A stretch of DNA of 64,000 nucleotides from Fimbriimonadia bacterium. GTDB taxonomy: Bacteria > Armatimonadota > Fimbriimonadia > Fimbriimonadales > GBS-DC. Position 1 is the first letter of the stretch. Each line of letters starts with the position of its first letter. The position numbers and the translations under genes are program-made. This document shows positions 35,045-43,174 of this stretch, one piece after another. The stretch lies in assembly GCA_026129765.1 (NCBI GenBank), contig JAHCHP010000017.1, positions 1-64,000 on the forward strand, in the 5' to 3' direction. A model generated the notes under the pieces. The model was not told where the DNA came from. It searched no databases and saw nothing but the letters and a program-made list of their open reading frames with translations.

Positions 35045-36646
35045 TTACGGCGCTCCGATCCGCACAACACCGCCAGTGGTTTCCAGGGTCATGGCGCGCC
35101 ACAGCCGGAAACGCTCGTTGTAGCTTCCCGCTGTGATACGAACCGTACCGCTGGTCGGCACACAGAAAGTCGCCTCATAGACCGTATTAAACGGATTGCC
35201 AGCAGTTCCACGCTCAGAGCTGCCGTCGTTGGCGGGGTCGCCTGCCACATTGCGGTTAGCAAACGCGGGGTTCGCCATGTTGAACAGGTAGAACTGCAGG
35301 TCGTTGAACGCCACATCAAACCGCCCATACCAACCGTCGGGCGCGCAGGGACCGGCGATACCGTCGCCATTCGTGTCGCTGGCGCAGGAAGCAGTGCCGC
35401 GAGCGCGTTCGGAGTTGTCAAACACGGGCGAACCAGAAGAGCCGGGTTCTATGCGTCCGGTGGACCAAGTGAAGTAGTGCGAAGAACCACCCAAGCAGCT
35501 GGAGTTGCCCACTTTTGAGCCGGAGCTGAAACGTTTGGGTCGCAACCCGGGATGGCTGATGCAGTTGACGAAGGAGCCATTCGCTAATGTATTCGCATCC
35601 CAGCCAATGAAGTTATTGGAGCCGGGAGGCTCATATAGCCCCAACAGTGTCCACTCTGAAGCCAAGTCCACCTTCAACAAAAGCGCGCCATCGTTGCGGG
35701 GCAGCGTGTTGAGGTTCGGCGCGTTGTTGCCATTACAGGTTTGGTTCTGGTTAAAGAAATGGGCTATGACGCCGTTCGCTTCCGCCTGCGTGGTGATACA
35801 GTGTCGGGCGGTCATCAAAATCGGCGCAAAGTCTTGGGGACTTCGGTTGATCATGGCTCCCGTGCAGCCGGTGGTGCCGGTCAGCATCGCGATAGAACGG
35901 TTGGCAATGGTATTGGGCCAAGCGGTACACATCACATCAACCAAGCAACCCGCGCCCTGAGGGTGAATATCCGATACCAAGCCTTGATAGTCGGCATAAT
36001 GATAATACATGCCTACGATCTGCGGGAAGTGGCGCGGCGGGAAAGTGCGGTCGGGCAGGAGACGAAACTCCAGACCGATCATATCGCCGTAGATAATGGT
36101 GGACCACCAAGTGCCGTCCTCATTCAGACGTGGAGCCGCATAAGGTCCCCAAGCAACGCCTGTTTTCGGGTCATAGACTCGCAGCTCGATATCGGGTCCC
36201 AGGTCGGTCAAGACCGCGCGCAAAGCGGTGGCGTTCTTGGAATACATCTCAATCTTTTTGATCCGGCTACCATCGTCTAATTTGTACCAAGGCGCGGTTT
36301 CAAACATGCCCTCTTGTACCCGCTCGATGTAGCCGATATCTTTGGTCAAAGAGAACCCGCCTTCCTGATCCTGTTTTCGAGTGTCGGCTCCTTCCGGGAC
36401 CACGGTGTCTGGCAGGGTGATGCGCAGCGCGCGAATGTTTGGCGCGAATTGCGCGATATATGTTTTGATCTTGCCAAAGTAGAGTTCTTCGGGCGCGCTA
36501 ACCGCGTCAGAGACAGGTCTTGTGCCATCCGGCAGAACTTCTACATCATCGATCTGCGCCCACAACGCGCCCGAAATCAGGCAGCATGCGGCGAACGCAG
36601 CCATGTGTTTCCCTTTCAATTTTTTCACCTTCTTCTTCAAATTCAA
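35045..36646 (-). CDS. Secreted trypsin-fold serine protease (lysyl-endopeptidase-like)
   Basis: 533 aa. A signal peptide (MAAFAACCLISGALWAQ) is followed by a non-catalytic region of about 230 residues. The S1 chymotrypsin-fold domain shows His282 in LMTARHCI, Asp319 in RNDGALLLKVD and Ser404 in EPGSSGSPVFD. The HC motif plus cysteines around CxGAMIN and NCISHPG resemble bacterial lysyl endopeptidases. The C-terminal 100 residues, after FNDLQFYLFN, carry a DTNGDG calcium-like loop and a beta-rich tail. An ORF start at 36604 is also possible. It probably acts outside the cell and lies just downstream of a fibre-like surface-protein gene on the same strand. Confidence 0.9.
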   Translation of the reverse strand: MNLKKKVKKLKGKHMAAFAACCLISGALWAQIDDVEVLPDGTRPVSDAVSAPEELYFGKIKTYIAQFAPNIRALRITLPDTVVPEGADTRKQDQEGGFSLTKDIGYIERVQEGMFETAPWYKLDDGSRIKKIEMYSKNATALRAVLTDLGPDIELRVYDPKTGVAWGPYAAPRLNEDGTWWSTIIYGDMIGLEFRLLPDRTFPPRHFPQIVGMYYHYADYQGLVSDIHPQGAGCLVDVMCTAWPNTIANRSIAMLTGTTGCTGAMINRSPQDFAPILMTARHCITTQAEANGVIAHFFNQNQTCNGNNAPNLNTLPRNDGALLLKVDLASEWTLLGLYEPPGSNNFIGWDANTLANGSFVNCISHPGLRPKRFSSGSKVGNSSCLGGSSHYFTWSTGRIEPGSSGSPVFDNSERARGTASCASDTNGDGIAGPCAPDGWYGRFDVAFNDLQFYLFNMANPAFANRNVAGDPANDGSSERGTAGNPFNTVYEATFCVPTSGTVRITAGSYNERFRLWRAMTLETTGGVVRIGAP

Positions 36647-36695
36647 TGCCTAATTAGGAACCCCAACAAGCGAGAACAGCGCGCAATCTATGCTT

Positions 36696-36730
36696 GTCTT
36701 CCCCTCTTCCAATTTAGAAGAGGGGAAGAC
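36696..36730 (-). terminator. Hairpin between surface-protein and protease genes
   Basis: A 14-bp perfect stem, GTCTTCCCCTCTTC (36696-36709) with GAAGAGGGGAAGAC (36717-36730), loop 7, no T-run. It lies just after the surface-protein stop on the minus strand. It resembles the hairpin at 31796 in length and lack of T-tail. Confidence 0.55.
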
Positions 36731-36780
36731 AGAAGAGACGCTTTTTCTCACAAGTCGGCGAACCTAAACGACGGTTCTTG

Positions 36781-38721
36781 TTAGTGCAGATTAACCAGCA
36801 CTAACACCATGCCGGTTTTGCCTTTTTCAAGGCGGGTCATGGCTTTTCCGATAATCGAGCCATGCGCCTTGCGGGAATCGCGAACCACCATCGCATGACC
36901 AGGCTTATCCGCAGTGGTCAGCAGCATGCCGGGTTCTACGGCTCGCTCAGAGGCATCGCAATAGACCCAAACGCGCCCGCTCATCGCCACGGCTGCGCCA
37001 TTCTCGCTTTCAGGCAGGTTGCCCAGCACAACGCCGGTCGAGAGATCGTTTGCGCCCGCAACCACGCCTGCCACGCGCTGGTTGTACGCGCCGCGCGCCA
37101 GTCGCAGTTTGCCAGGGTTGTCGGGGTCAATTTCCACGACCATACCCGGCGCGACCTCTTCGGTCACGGGGAATTTCTCGGCTAAGTCCGCGCCCTCAAT
37201 TTCCAGCACTTTGGTGCGGGTGGTTCCGTTGACATACAGTTTCGCGCCAGCAAGTGGAGTCGCGCCAATGCCTACGTTTCCGTTAGTGGTGTTCATTCGC
37301 AAACTCCAGCCTGCGCCGGTATTGCCCCAGAAGCCCACCAGATTCGCCGATTCCAGACCGATAAAGGCGCGGTCATTGCTGTTCGGATCGCTATAAAGCC
37401 ATAAACCGGCAGAGCTGCCCGCATCATTGCCTCGTATGCGCATTCGGTCTTGTACATCCAGGCGATGCCCGGGCGATTCGACTCCAATGCCAACGTTAAA
37501 ACCGATGGACATTCGAGAGGTGCCGCCTTGTAAGAAATGGAAGGTATCGCTGCTGTCGCGGTACTGCAAACCCCAGCTCGGGAAACTGGATGAGTGCGCG
37601 ATCACCATGCGGTCCGCATTCGAAGTTCCCGACGCGAACATCTGAATCATGGGAGCGTTCGCGCCGCTGGTGGCAGCAAAGGTAATAGAGCCTTGAGGGT
37701 TAGTGAGCGTCACATCGCCGTCCGCTGCGGAGAGGCTGACCTGGGGTGAGCCAGCGGATGTGCCGACTCCGACCCGGTTGGTGAAATAACCTGCCCATCC
37801 ATCGGGGCTGTCCGCGCGTCCCAAAATAGCATAGTTGGTGCCGGTATCCGCGTTCGCTATTCCCAACACACCGACACCGCTGACCCCATCCGTTTGGAAC
37901 ACGCCAGCCCAGTTGAGTCCTGTTGTCGAGGTGTTGGTGATATAGAGACCCCAAGTACCCGCTAAAGACGGGGATTCGGTAATCGGTAAGGTCAGTCCGG
38001 TGACTTGTGGGTCGGGATAGGTTCCTCCCAAATCGCCGCCTGCCGCGCCGCTGGGCGGGAAACTGCTGGGCGCGCCAGTGATCTTGCCCCACGCCACATC
38101 GCTGATCTTAGCGTCGTTCACCGCGCCATTCGCGATCTTGCCGTTTGTAACGGCGTTGTTGGCTAACATCGCGCTGGTGACGCCCAAGTTCGCGATGGAA
38201 AAGGTCGTGCCAGCGAGCTGCAGCCCTGCGCCTGCAGAATAGGTGGTGTCATTGTCCACACCGTCGCCAAAGCCAGCGGGAATACCGGTGATGCCGCTCC
38301 ATGGCACGCTGCCTGCGTTGTTCGCAAAGATGGCATAGGGTGTGCGCTGGATGTTCACGCGGGGGGCAAGAATCGTGGGGAAACTGCCCAAACCACTGGA
38401 GTTGTTGCTGGATGCAAAATCTTGGCGAGGGCGGATTTCTAAGGATCGCGCCAAGCCGGGGAACAGTGCGCCAAAATCCAGGTTCACGGTGAACAGCCCG
38501 TTGCGCACTTCGACGTTATTGACGAAGACGGGCGTGCCGATGACAGCGTTGGTCTCGTCAAACAGGCGGAAAAGGAAGTCGTAGTTACCGTTGGCAGGTA
38601 CACCGCCGTCGCGCAGGTAACCTTGATACGTAAAGATCGTTTGGGCTTGCGCGCTTAGGCACAACCCAGCCGAAACCAAAACGGCAGTCCAAATGCCGCG
38701 TAAAAGTACTTTGTGACTCAT
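36781..38721 (-). CDS. Large secreted fibre-like surface protein
   Basis: 646 aa. A signal peptide with an AQA cleavage site precedes TIFTYQGYLRDGGVPANGNYDFLFRLFDE, an opening seen in many Armatimonadota/Planctomycetota surface proteins. The middle is Gly, Ala, Asn and Ser-rich. It has phage-tail-fibre character: VPWSGITGIPAGFGDGVDND, SSFPPSGAAGGDLGGTYPDP, and GVGTSAGSPQVSLSAADG. A coiled, trimeric arrangement is possible. The C-terminus (EGADLAEKFPVTEEVAPGMV, MSGRVWVYCDASERAVEPG, LEKGKTGMVLVLV) looks like an intramolecular-chaperone or capping domain. The promoter (38744-38758) is palindromic. Role unknown, possibly adhesion or cell envelope. Confidence 0.75.
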   Translation of the reverse strand: MSHKVLLRGIWTAVLVSAGLCLSAQAQTIFTYQGYLRDGGVPANGNYDFLFRLFDETNAVIGTPVFVNNVEVRNGLFTVNLDFGALFPGLARSLEIRPRQDFASSNNSSGLGSFPTILAPRVNIQRTPYAIFANNAGSVPWSGITGIPAGFGDGVDNDTTYSAGAGLQLAGTTFSIANLGVTSAMLANNAVTNGKIANGAVNDAKISDVAWGKITGAPSSFPPSGAAGGDLGGTYPDPQVTGLTLPITESPSLAGTWGLYITNTSTTGLNWAGVFQTDGVSGVGVLGIANADTGTNYAILGRADSPDGWAGYFTNRVGVGTSAGSPQVSLSAADGDVTLTNPQGSITFAATSGANAPMIQMFASGTSNADRMVIAHSSSFPSWGLQYRDSSDTFHFLQGGTSRMSIGFNVGIGVESPGHRLDVQDRMRIRGNDAGSSAGLWLYSDPNSNDRAFIGLESANLVGFWGNTGAGWSLRMNTTNGNVGIGATPLAGAKLYVNGTTRTKVLEIEGADLAEKFPVTEEVAPGMVVEIDPDNPGKLRLARGAYNQRVAGVVAGANDLSTGVVLGNLPESENGAAVAMSGRVWVYCDASERAVEPGMLLTTADKPGHAMVVRDSRKAHGSIIGKAMTRLEKGKTGMVLVLVNLH

Positions 38722-38743
38722 TGTGAGATATAGCCTCCTAATA

Positions 38744-38758
38744 CTGTATATTATACAG
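38744..38758 (-). promoter_or_regulatory. Palindromic -10 region of the surface-protein gene
   Basis: CTGTATAATATACAG (minus strand) contains TATAAT and is palindromic except at its centre. TAGGAGG follows before the ATG. The upstream CCTATTTTTG is shared with the promoter at 34741. Confidence 0.55.
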
Positions 38759-38845
38759 CAAAAATAGGGGAAAATTCAGGGTGGAACCGCCAAATTTTTC
38801 AAGTTTTTTCATCTTCATCCTTCGCTTTGAGGTAAAACATGAAGC

Positions 38846-40699
38846 GTGAACGAAGCGTTGAAGGCAAAAGTCGCTGCGCTGCCGAGGCAGCCTGGCTGTT
38901 ACCTGTTCAAAGATCATCATGGCGACATCCTCTATGTTGGTAAGGCGGTGGTGTTGCGCAACCGGGTTCGGTCCTATTTTCAGAAGTCGGTCAATCACTC
39001 GCCTAAGACGGTTCGGATGGTTCGGAAAATCCATGATTTGGAGTGGATCGTTACGGATAGCGAGCTGGAAGCCTTGATTTTAGAGTGCAGTCTAATCAAG
39101 CGTCATCGTCCCCCGTACAATGTGCTGATGAAGGATGACAAAACTTATCCCTACTTAGCGGTGACGTTGGGCGAAAAGTATCCTCGTTTAATGGTGACGC
39201 GGCGCGTTCGGAAGGATGGCAGCCGCTATTTTGGTCCATTTGCCAATGCGGGCGCGGTCTGGTCTACCCATGACCTGTTGCACCGGACCTTCCCTCTCAT
39301 TCCCTGCGGCAAGGTGTGGTCGGGCGAACCGGTTCAAAGACCCTGTTTGTATCACCATATGGGGCGGTGTCTCGCGCCGTGCGCTGGTTTAGTGGATCAG
39401 GAGACTTACCGGGGCGTCATTCAGAATGTGACCCTGTTCTTGGAAGGGAAGGGCGATGACCTGTTGAAACAGTTGGGGTCGCAGATGGAGCAGGCAGCGG
39501 AATCGTTGGAATTTGAGCGCGCCGCCAAACTGCGGGATCAGATTCGCGCGCTGGAAGAGGTGCTGCAGCGGCAAAAAGTGGTGAATCCAGAGGGAGCCGA
39601 TGAGGATGTTGTGGCGATGGTGAAGGATGAGCGCGGCGCGTGTGTGCAGATGTTCTATATTCGGGGTGGTAAGCTGATAGGGCAGCGCCATTTTTTGCTG
39701 GATAGCAGCGGCGAGGAGAATCCCGGTGAGATTGTGCAGGCGTTTTTGAAGCAGTATTATCAGGACGCGCCCGAAGTGCCGGAAAAGATTTTGCTGCCGC
39801 TGGAAATTGAAGAGCTGAATATCGTCAACTCTTGGCTAAAGCAGCGGCGCGGGGCATCGGTGGAGATGCGCGTGCCGCACCGGGGCGAAGACGCGAAATT
39901 GTTGGAGTTGGCTTCCAAAAATGCTGAGCTTGCGCTGCTCAGCATGCGCCAGCAGATGGATTCGAAGGCAGATTGGGGCGAGGCAGCGATGGCGGAACTG
40001 CAGGACGCGCTGGGACTGCCCAAACTGCCCCAACGCATCGAGTGTTATGACATTTCGAACATTCAAGGAACTGCGCCGGTCGGCAGCATGGTCGTCTTTG
40101 AGAATGGCATGGCAAAGAAGTCCGATTACCGGCGGTTTCGTATCCGCTGGCATCCTGAGGACCCGGACGATTACGCGATGATGCGTGAAGTGATTACTCG
40201 CCGTCTGCGAGAGGCGATGGAGGCGGAGGAAGCCAAGCAGGCAGGGAAAGGCAGTCAGAACGGTTGGGCAAACCTGCCCGATTTGATGTTGATCGATGGC
40301 GGAAAAGGGCAATTGAACGCGGCTTTGGAGGCGATGCGCGCGTTGGGATTTGAATTGCCTGCAGCGGGGTTAGCCAAGAAGATGGAGTTGGTGATTCTCC
40401 CGGAACAGGAGGAGCCAGTCGCGCTGCCGACTCATTCCAAGGCGCTCCACTTGCTGCAACGCGCGCGGGATGAGGCGCACCGTTTCGCGTTGACTTATCA
40501 CCGGAAGATACGCGATAAGCGCGCGACGAAATCGGTTCTGGAAGAGATTCCGGGTGTGGGACCCCGCCGCCGCCGGATGCTGTTGCGGTTGTTTGGTTCG
40601 GTCGATAAGATTAAAGAGGCGAGTGTGGAAGAGATCGCGTCCGCGCCCACCATGACCCATAAATTGGCGGAGCAGATATTGGCTTATTTGAAGAGCTGA
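38846..40699 (+). CDS. uvrC: UvrABC system protein C
   Basis: 617 aa starting at GTG, standard length. The GIY-YIG nuclease reads GCYLFKDHHGDILYVGKAVVL. The UVR/UvrB-binding motif is FERAAKLRDQIRALEEVL (about 205-240). The RNase-H-like C-terminal nuclease shows IECYDISNIQGTAPVGSMVVFENG, YRRFRIRW and LPDLMLIDGGKGQLNAA. Two helix-hairpin-helix motifs close it (IPGVGPRRRRMLLRLFGS). It makes both incisions in nucleotide excision repair. The neighbouring gene is on the opposite strand and tandem R1 repeats separate them. Confidence 0.97.
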   Translation: MNEALKAKVAALPRQPGCYLFKDHHGDILYVGKAVVLRNRVRSYFQKSVNHSPKTVRMVRKIHDLEWIVTDSELEALILECSLIKRHRPPYNVLMKDDKTYPYLAVTLGEKYPRLMVTRRVRKDGSRYFGPFANAGAVWSTHDLLHRTFPLIPCGKVWSGEPVQRPCLYHHMGRCLAPCAGLVDQETYRGVIQNVTLFLEGKGDDLLKQLGSQMEQAAESLEFERAAKLRDQIRALEEVLQRQKVVNPEGADEDVVAMVKDERGACVQMFYIRGGKLIGQRHFLLDSSGEENPGEIVQAFLKQYYQDAPEVPEKILLPLEIEELNIVNSWLKQRRGASVEMRVPHRGEDAKLLELASKNAELALLSMRQQMDSKADWGEAAMAELQDALGLPKLPQRIECYDISNIQGTAPVGSMVVFENGMAKKSDYRRFRIRWHPEDPDDYAMMREVITRRLREAMEAEEAKQAGKGSQNGWANLPDLMLIDGGKGQLNAALEAMRALGFELPAAGLAKKMELVILPEQEEPVALPTHSKALHLLQRARDEAHRFALTYHRKIRDKRATKSVLEEIPGVGPRRRRMLLRLFGSVDKIKEASVEEIASAPTMTHKLAEQILAYLKS

Positions 40700-40714
40700 G
40701 GGGGGTGTTTTTTA

Positions 40715-40814
40715 CCCCCTCCTCGAGGTTCCCCCTGCAAGCAAGGGGAACCGGTGCGGGGATTGTTTTTTTCACCCCCTCCGTGAGGTTCCCCCTGCAA
40801 GCAAGGGGAACCGG
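40715..40814 (+). repeat. Two tandem R1 hairpin units
   Basis: Two copies of GGTTCCCC-TGCAAGCA-GGGGAACC (40727-40752 and 40787-40812) carry the same prefix (T-run, CACCCCCTCC). Unit length is about 60 bases. Each can fold as a stem with an inner TGC/GCA step. They lie between convergent genes and may double as terminators. Confidence 0.7.
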
Positions 40815-40822
40815 TTTGATTC

Positions 40823-41794
40823 TCAGAGTTTCACCGACTCGCCGGTTCGCGCCGATTCGAAGGCGGCATCGATCACTTGCATCACGATGCGTACCTCTTC
40901 GGGTTTCACCAGCAGTTCCGCGCCCTCATTGAGTACGGCGGAGATATTCCGGTAATAATCTTTCCAATCGCCCGCCACTTTCTCTAACTCGACGGGGTCT
41001 TGATCCGGCGTTTTCAAGAAGAGCTTATCCCATTCGCCTTTTACCGCCCCTTTTTCGCCGCGTACCAGCCAGCGGGGGCGATTTTGAAGCGAGATACAGC
41101 CCACATCAACCACTGCCGCGCAACCGTTATCGAACTTGATATGGACTTGCGCCTGCGTTTCGATATCCAGTTCAGTCCATACGCGCTCTTGAATGTCGGC
41201 GTAGATACGGATCGGTTTGGAAGGCAGCAACATCTGAACGATTTGATCAATCAGGTGCGCGCCCCAGTCATAGAGCATACCGCCCCCATGTTTTTTGACG
41301 CCGCGCCAGCCGCCCGGTTTGCCATAACCATTGACTGTGCTTTCAATCATGAACAGCGCGCCCAGCGCGCCGCTTTGGACTGCCTTTTTCACGGTGAGGT
41401 AGTCGCTGTCCCAACGGCGGTTGTGGAAGACCGATAAGAGCCGGTTGTTCTGTTTGGCTGCCGCAATCATCGCGTCCGCTTCTGCCGCATTTAAGCACAT
41501 CACTTTTTCCGTGATGGCGTGCTTACCCGCGTTCAGCGCTTGAATAATCAGAGGCGCATGCGTATCATGCGGGGTGACGGTGGTTACGAGATCAACTTGA
41601 GGGTCTGCCAGCAATTCTTCGTAGTTGTCCGGTGTTTTCACGCCGAACTTTTCGCGCGCGGCTTCCCGCCGGCTCGGGTCGGCATCATACACCGCGACCA
41701 GCTCTAATCCCGGTACTGCTTCAATCGTTTCACAATGCGACTGCCCCATATTGAACGCCGCGCCAAAGCCAACCACTGCGCAACGTATGCTCAT
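40823..41794 (-). CDS. Gfo/Idh/MocA family oxidoreductase
   Basis: 323 aa from the ATG at 41794, which overlaps the sigma-factor stop (ATGA). The Rossmann fold shows RCAVVGFGAAFNMGQSHCETI and the EKVMC segment replaces the usual EKP (HAITEKVMCLNAAEAD). The rest is standard, with GGGMLYDWGAHLIDQIVQM. It is cytosolic, unlike the Tat-exported one at 30.5 kb. Substrate probably a sugar or inositol. The link with a sigma factor in one operon is unexplained. Confidence 0.9.
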   Translation of the reverse strand: MSIRCAVVGFGAAFNMGQSHCETIEAVPGLELVAVYDADPSRREAAREKFGVKTPDNYEELLADPQVDLVTTVTPHDTHAPLIIQALNAGKHAITEKVMCLNAAEADAMIAAAKQNNRLLSVFHNRRWDSDYLTVKKAVQSGALGALFMIESTVNGYGKPGGWRGVKKHGGGMLYDWGAHLIDQIVQMLLPSKPIRIYADIQERVWTELDIETQAQVHIKFDNGCAAVVDVGCISLQNRPRWLVRGEKGAVKGEWDKLFLKTPDQDPVELEKVAGDWKDYYRNISAVLNEGAELLVKPEEVRIVMQVIDAAFESARTGESVKL

Positions 41795-42555
41795 GCGGCT
41801 GTCTCCCAATCAATCAGATAGGCGCGCATACGCGCAATCGCCTGCGCATGCAGTTGATACACTCGAGACTCTGAAATATTCATCACTTGACCGATCTCCT
41901 TAAAGGTCAACCCTTCATAATAGTAAAGCGAAATGACCAGCCGCTCACGCTCTGGCAAACGCTCAATCGCATGGGTGAGCGAACGCAGCCGCGCGCGGTC
42001 TTCCACTTCCTTCAGGATGTCTTCTCCAGAGGCGAGGCATTCTCCTACCAGAATCTGTTCCTCTTCATCATTTTGGACCAGAATACTTTCTATGGAGAAG
42101 ATATTTGCCCTTGCTGCATCCACCAGCAAGTGGCGGTATTCCTCCACAGTGATTTTGAGGGCTTCAGCGATTTCATTTTCTGTGGGCGGTCGCCCCCGTT
42201 CGACTTCCAGCGCGAAGATTGCGCGATCCAGCGTTTTGAGCTTGTCCCGCACCGACCGAGGGACCCAGTCTTCGCTGCGCAGCATTTCCAGAATCGCGCC
42301 GCGAATCAGGGCAATCGCATAAGTCTCAAATTTGACGTTGCGCGTGGGGTCGAATTGATCGACCGCTTTGATCAGTCCAATCACGCCGCAACTATAAACG
42401 TCGTCCCATTCCAAACCGGAAGGCAGATGCGCCACAATTCGCCCCGCTGTAATCTTGACTAAATGAGCGTATTGATGGATTAGCTGCTCTCTTGATACGA
42501 CATCTCCGGTGACCTTATATCGTTTCCACGCTTCCTGCACTTTTATTGTATTCAT
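41791..42555 (-). CDS. FliA/WhiG-family sigma factor
   Basis: 254 aa, sigma-70 type with regions 2, 3 and 4. Region 2 has LEWDDVYSCGVIGLIKAVDQFDP, KFETYAIALIRGAILEMLR; region 3 VPRSVRDKLKTLDRAI; region 4 ERLPERERLVISLYYYEGLTFKEIGQVMNISESRVYQLHAQA. Sigma-28-type factors drive flagellar, chemotaxis or sporulation genes. No flagellar gene is in this window and its regulon is not apparent. A candidate -10 (TATAAT) lies on the minus strand at 42584-42589. It overlaps and precedes an oxidoreductase gene. Confidence 0.93.
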   Translation of the reverse strand: MNTIKVQEAWKRYKVTGDVVSREQLIHQYAHLVKITAGRIVAHLPSGLEWDDVYSCGVIGLIKAVDQFDPTRNVKFETYAIALIRGAILEMLRSEDWVPRSVRDKLKTLDRAIFALEVERGRPPTENEIAEALKITVEEYRHLLVDAARANIFSIESILVQNDEEEQILVGECLASGEDILKEVEDRARLRSLTHAIERLPERERLVISLYYYEGLTFKEIGQVMNISESRVYQLHAQAIARMRAYLIDWETAA

Positions 42556-42583
42556 CCCTACCGCACCCTTGATTAGAATAATA

Positions 42584-42616
42584 ATTATACTTCATGAAAC
42601 GCTTAAATAAGCGTTT
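42584..42616 (-). promoter_or_regulatory. Promoter candidate and hairpin before the sigma-factor gene
   Basis: TATAAT on the minus strand at 42589-42584. An 8-bp stem AAACGCTT-4-AAGCGTTT at 42597-42616 lies just upstream, where a -35 would be. It may be an operator or a terminator of the membrane-protein gene that ends 95 bases away. Confidence is low. Confidence 0.35.
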
Positions 42617-42710
42617 TCCCCGAACATCAAGCCTCCTTTGAAAGGCTTCTTCAGATTTTTCTTTAATTCTGCGGATAGATCCGTTCGCTTGTTCTGTTTT
42701 TTTACTCTTA

Positions 42711-43001
42711 TTATGCTGCTTGTTTTTCGTGATCCGACGCGCCGCTTCCTGCTTCTTGTTCGCTATCCTCCGCAGAGTTTTCCCTGACACGCTCTGTCTT
42801 AGAGGGCATTTGTTTCCCGCCCAAATGGTAGAGTTGTGCCAGCAGGTACGCCCAAAGCGCGCCCGCGACCCAGCCTAACGCGCCGCTGATCAAGCCTCTT
42901 GTCACGCAGAGAATGGGGTCGATGCCTGCAAGGACCCCCATAGTGAGCGCAACCATGCAGCAAAGCCCTCCCGTGATTTTAGGCACTAAATGCCAGTTCA
43001 T
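42711..43001 (-). CDS. Small membrane protein, hypothetical
   Basis: 96 aa. Two hydrophobic segments (ITGGLCCMVALTMGVLAGI and GLISGALGWVAGALWAYLLAQL) are followed by an acidic cytosolic tail (SAEDSEQEAGSG). It lies upstream of the sigma-factor gene on the same strand, with about 155 bases between. No family recognised. A membrane-anchored partner for the sigma factor is possible but unsupported. Confidence 0.6.
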   Translation of the reverse strand: MNWHLVPKITGGLCCMVALTMGVLAGIDPILCVTRGLISGALGWVAGALWAYLLAQLYHLGGKQMPSKTERVRENSAEDSEQEAGSGASDHEKQAA

Positions 43002-43059
43002 AAGAATCGCGTCGTTAATCCTACCCTTTACTTAGAGGGGAGGATGGAAAGACAGTTAT

Positions 43060-43102
43060 TTTACCCCCTCCGTAGGGTTCCCCCTGCAAGCAAGGGGAAC
43101 CG
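43060..43102 (+). repeat. R1 hairpin unit
   Basis: TTACCCCCTCCGTAG prefix then the R1 hairpin GGTTCCCC..GGGGAACC (43076-43101). It lies just past the glycogen-synthase stop. Confidence 0.65.
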
Positions 43103-43174
43103 GAAGCCGATCTTCCGAAGTGTTTTCCCTCAGAACAGGGAATCGATCCCCCTGCTTTAGATGTTCGTCGATGT

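Noticed and set aside
42515-42790. 91-codon minus-strand frame overlapping the membrane protein and sigma-factor genes
   Set aside because: Very basic, low-complexity translation, overlaps both better-supported genes and crosses the candidate promoter hairpin at 42597.
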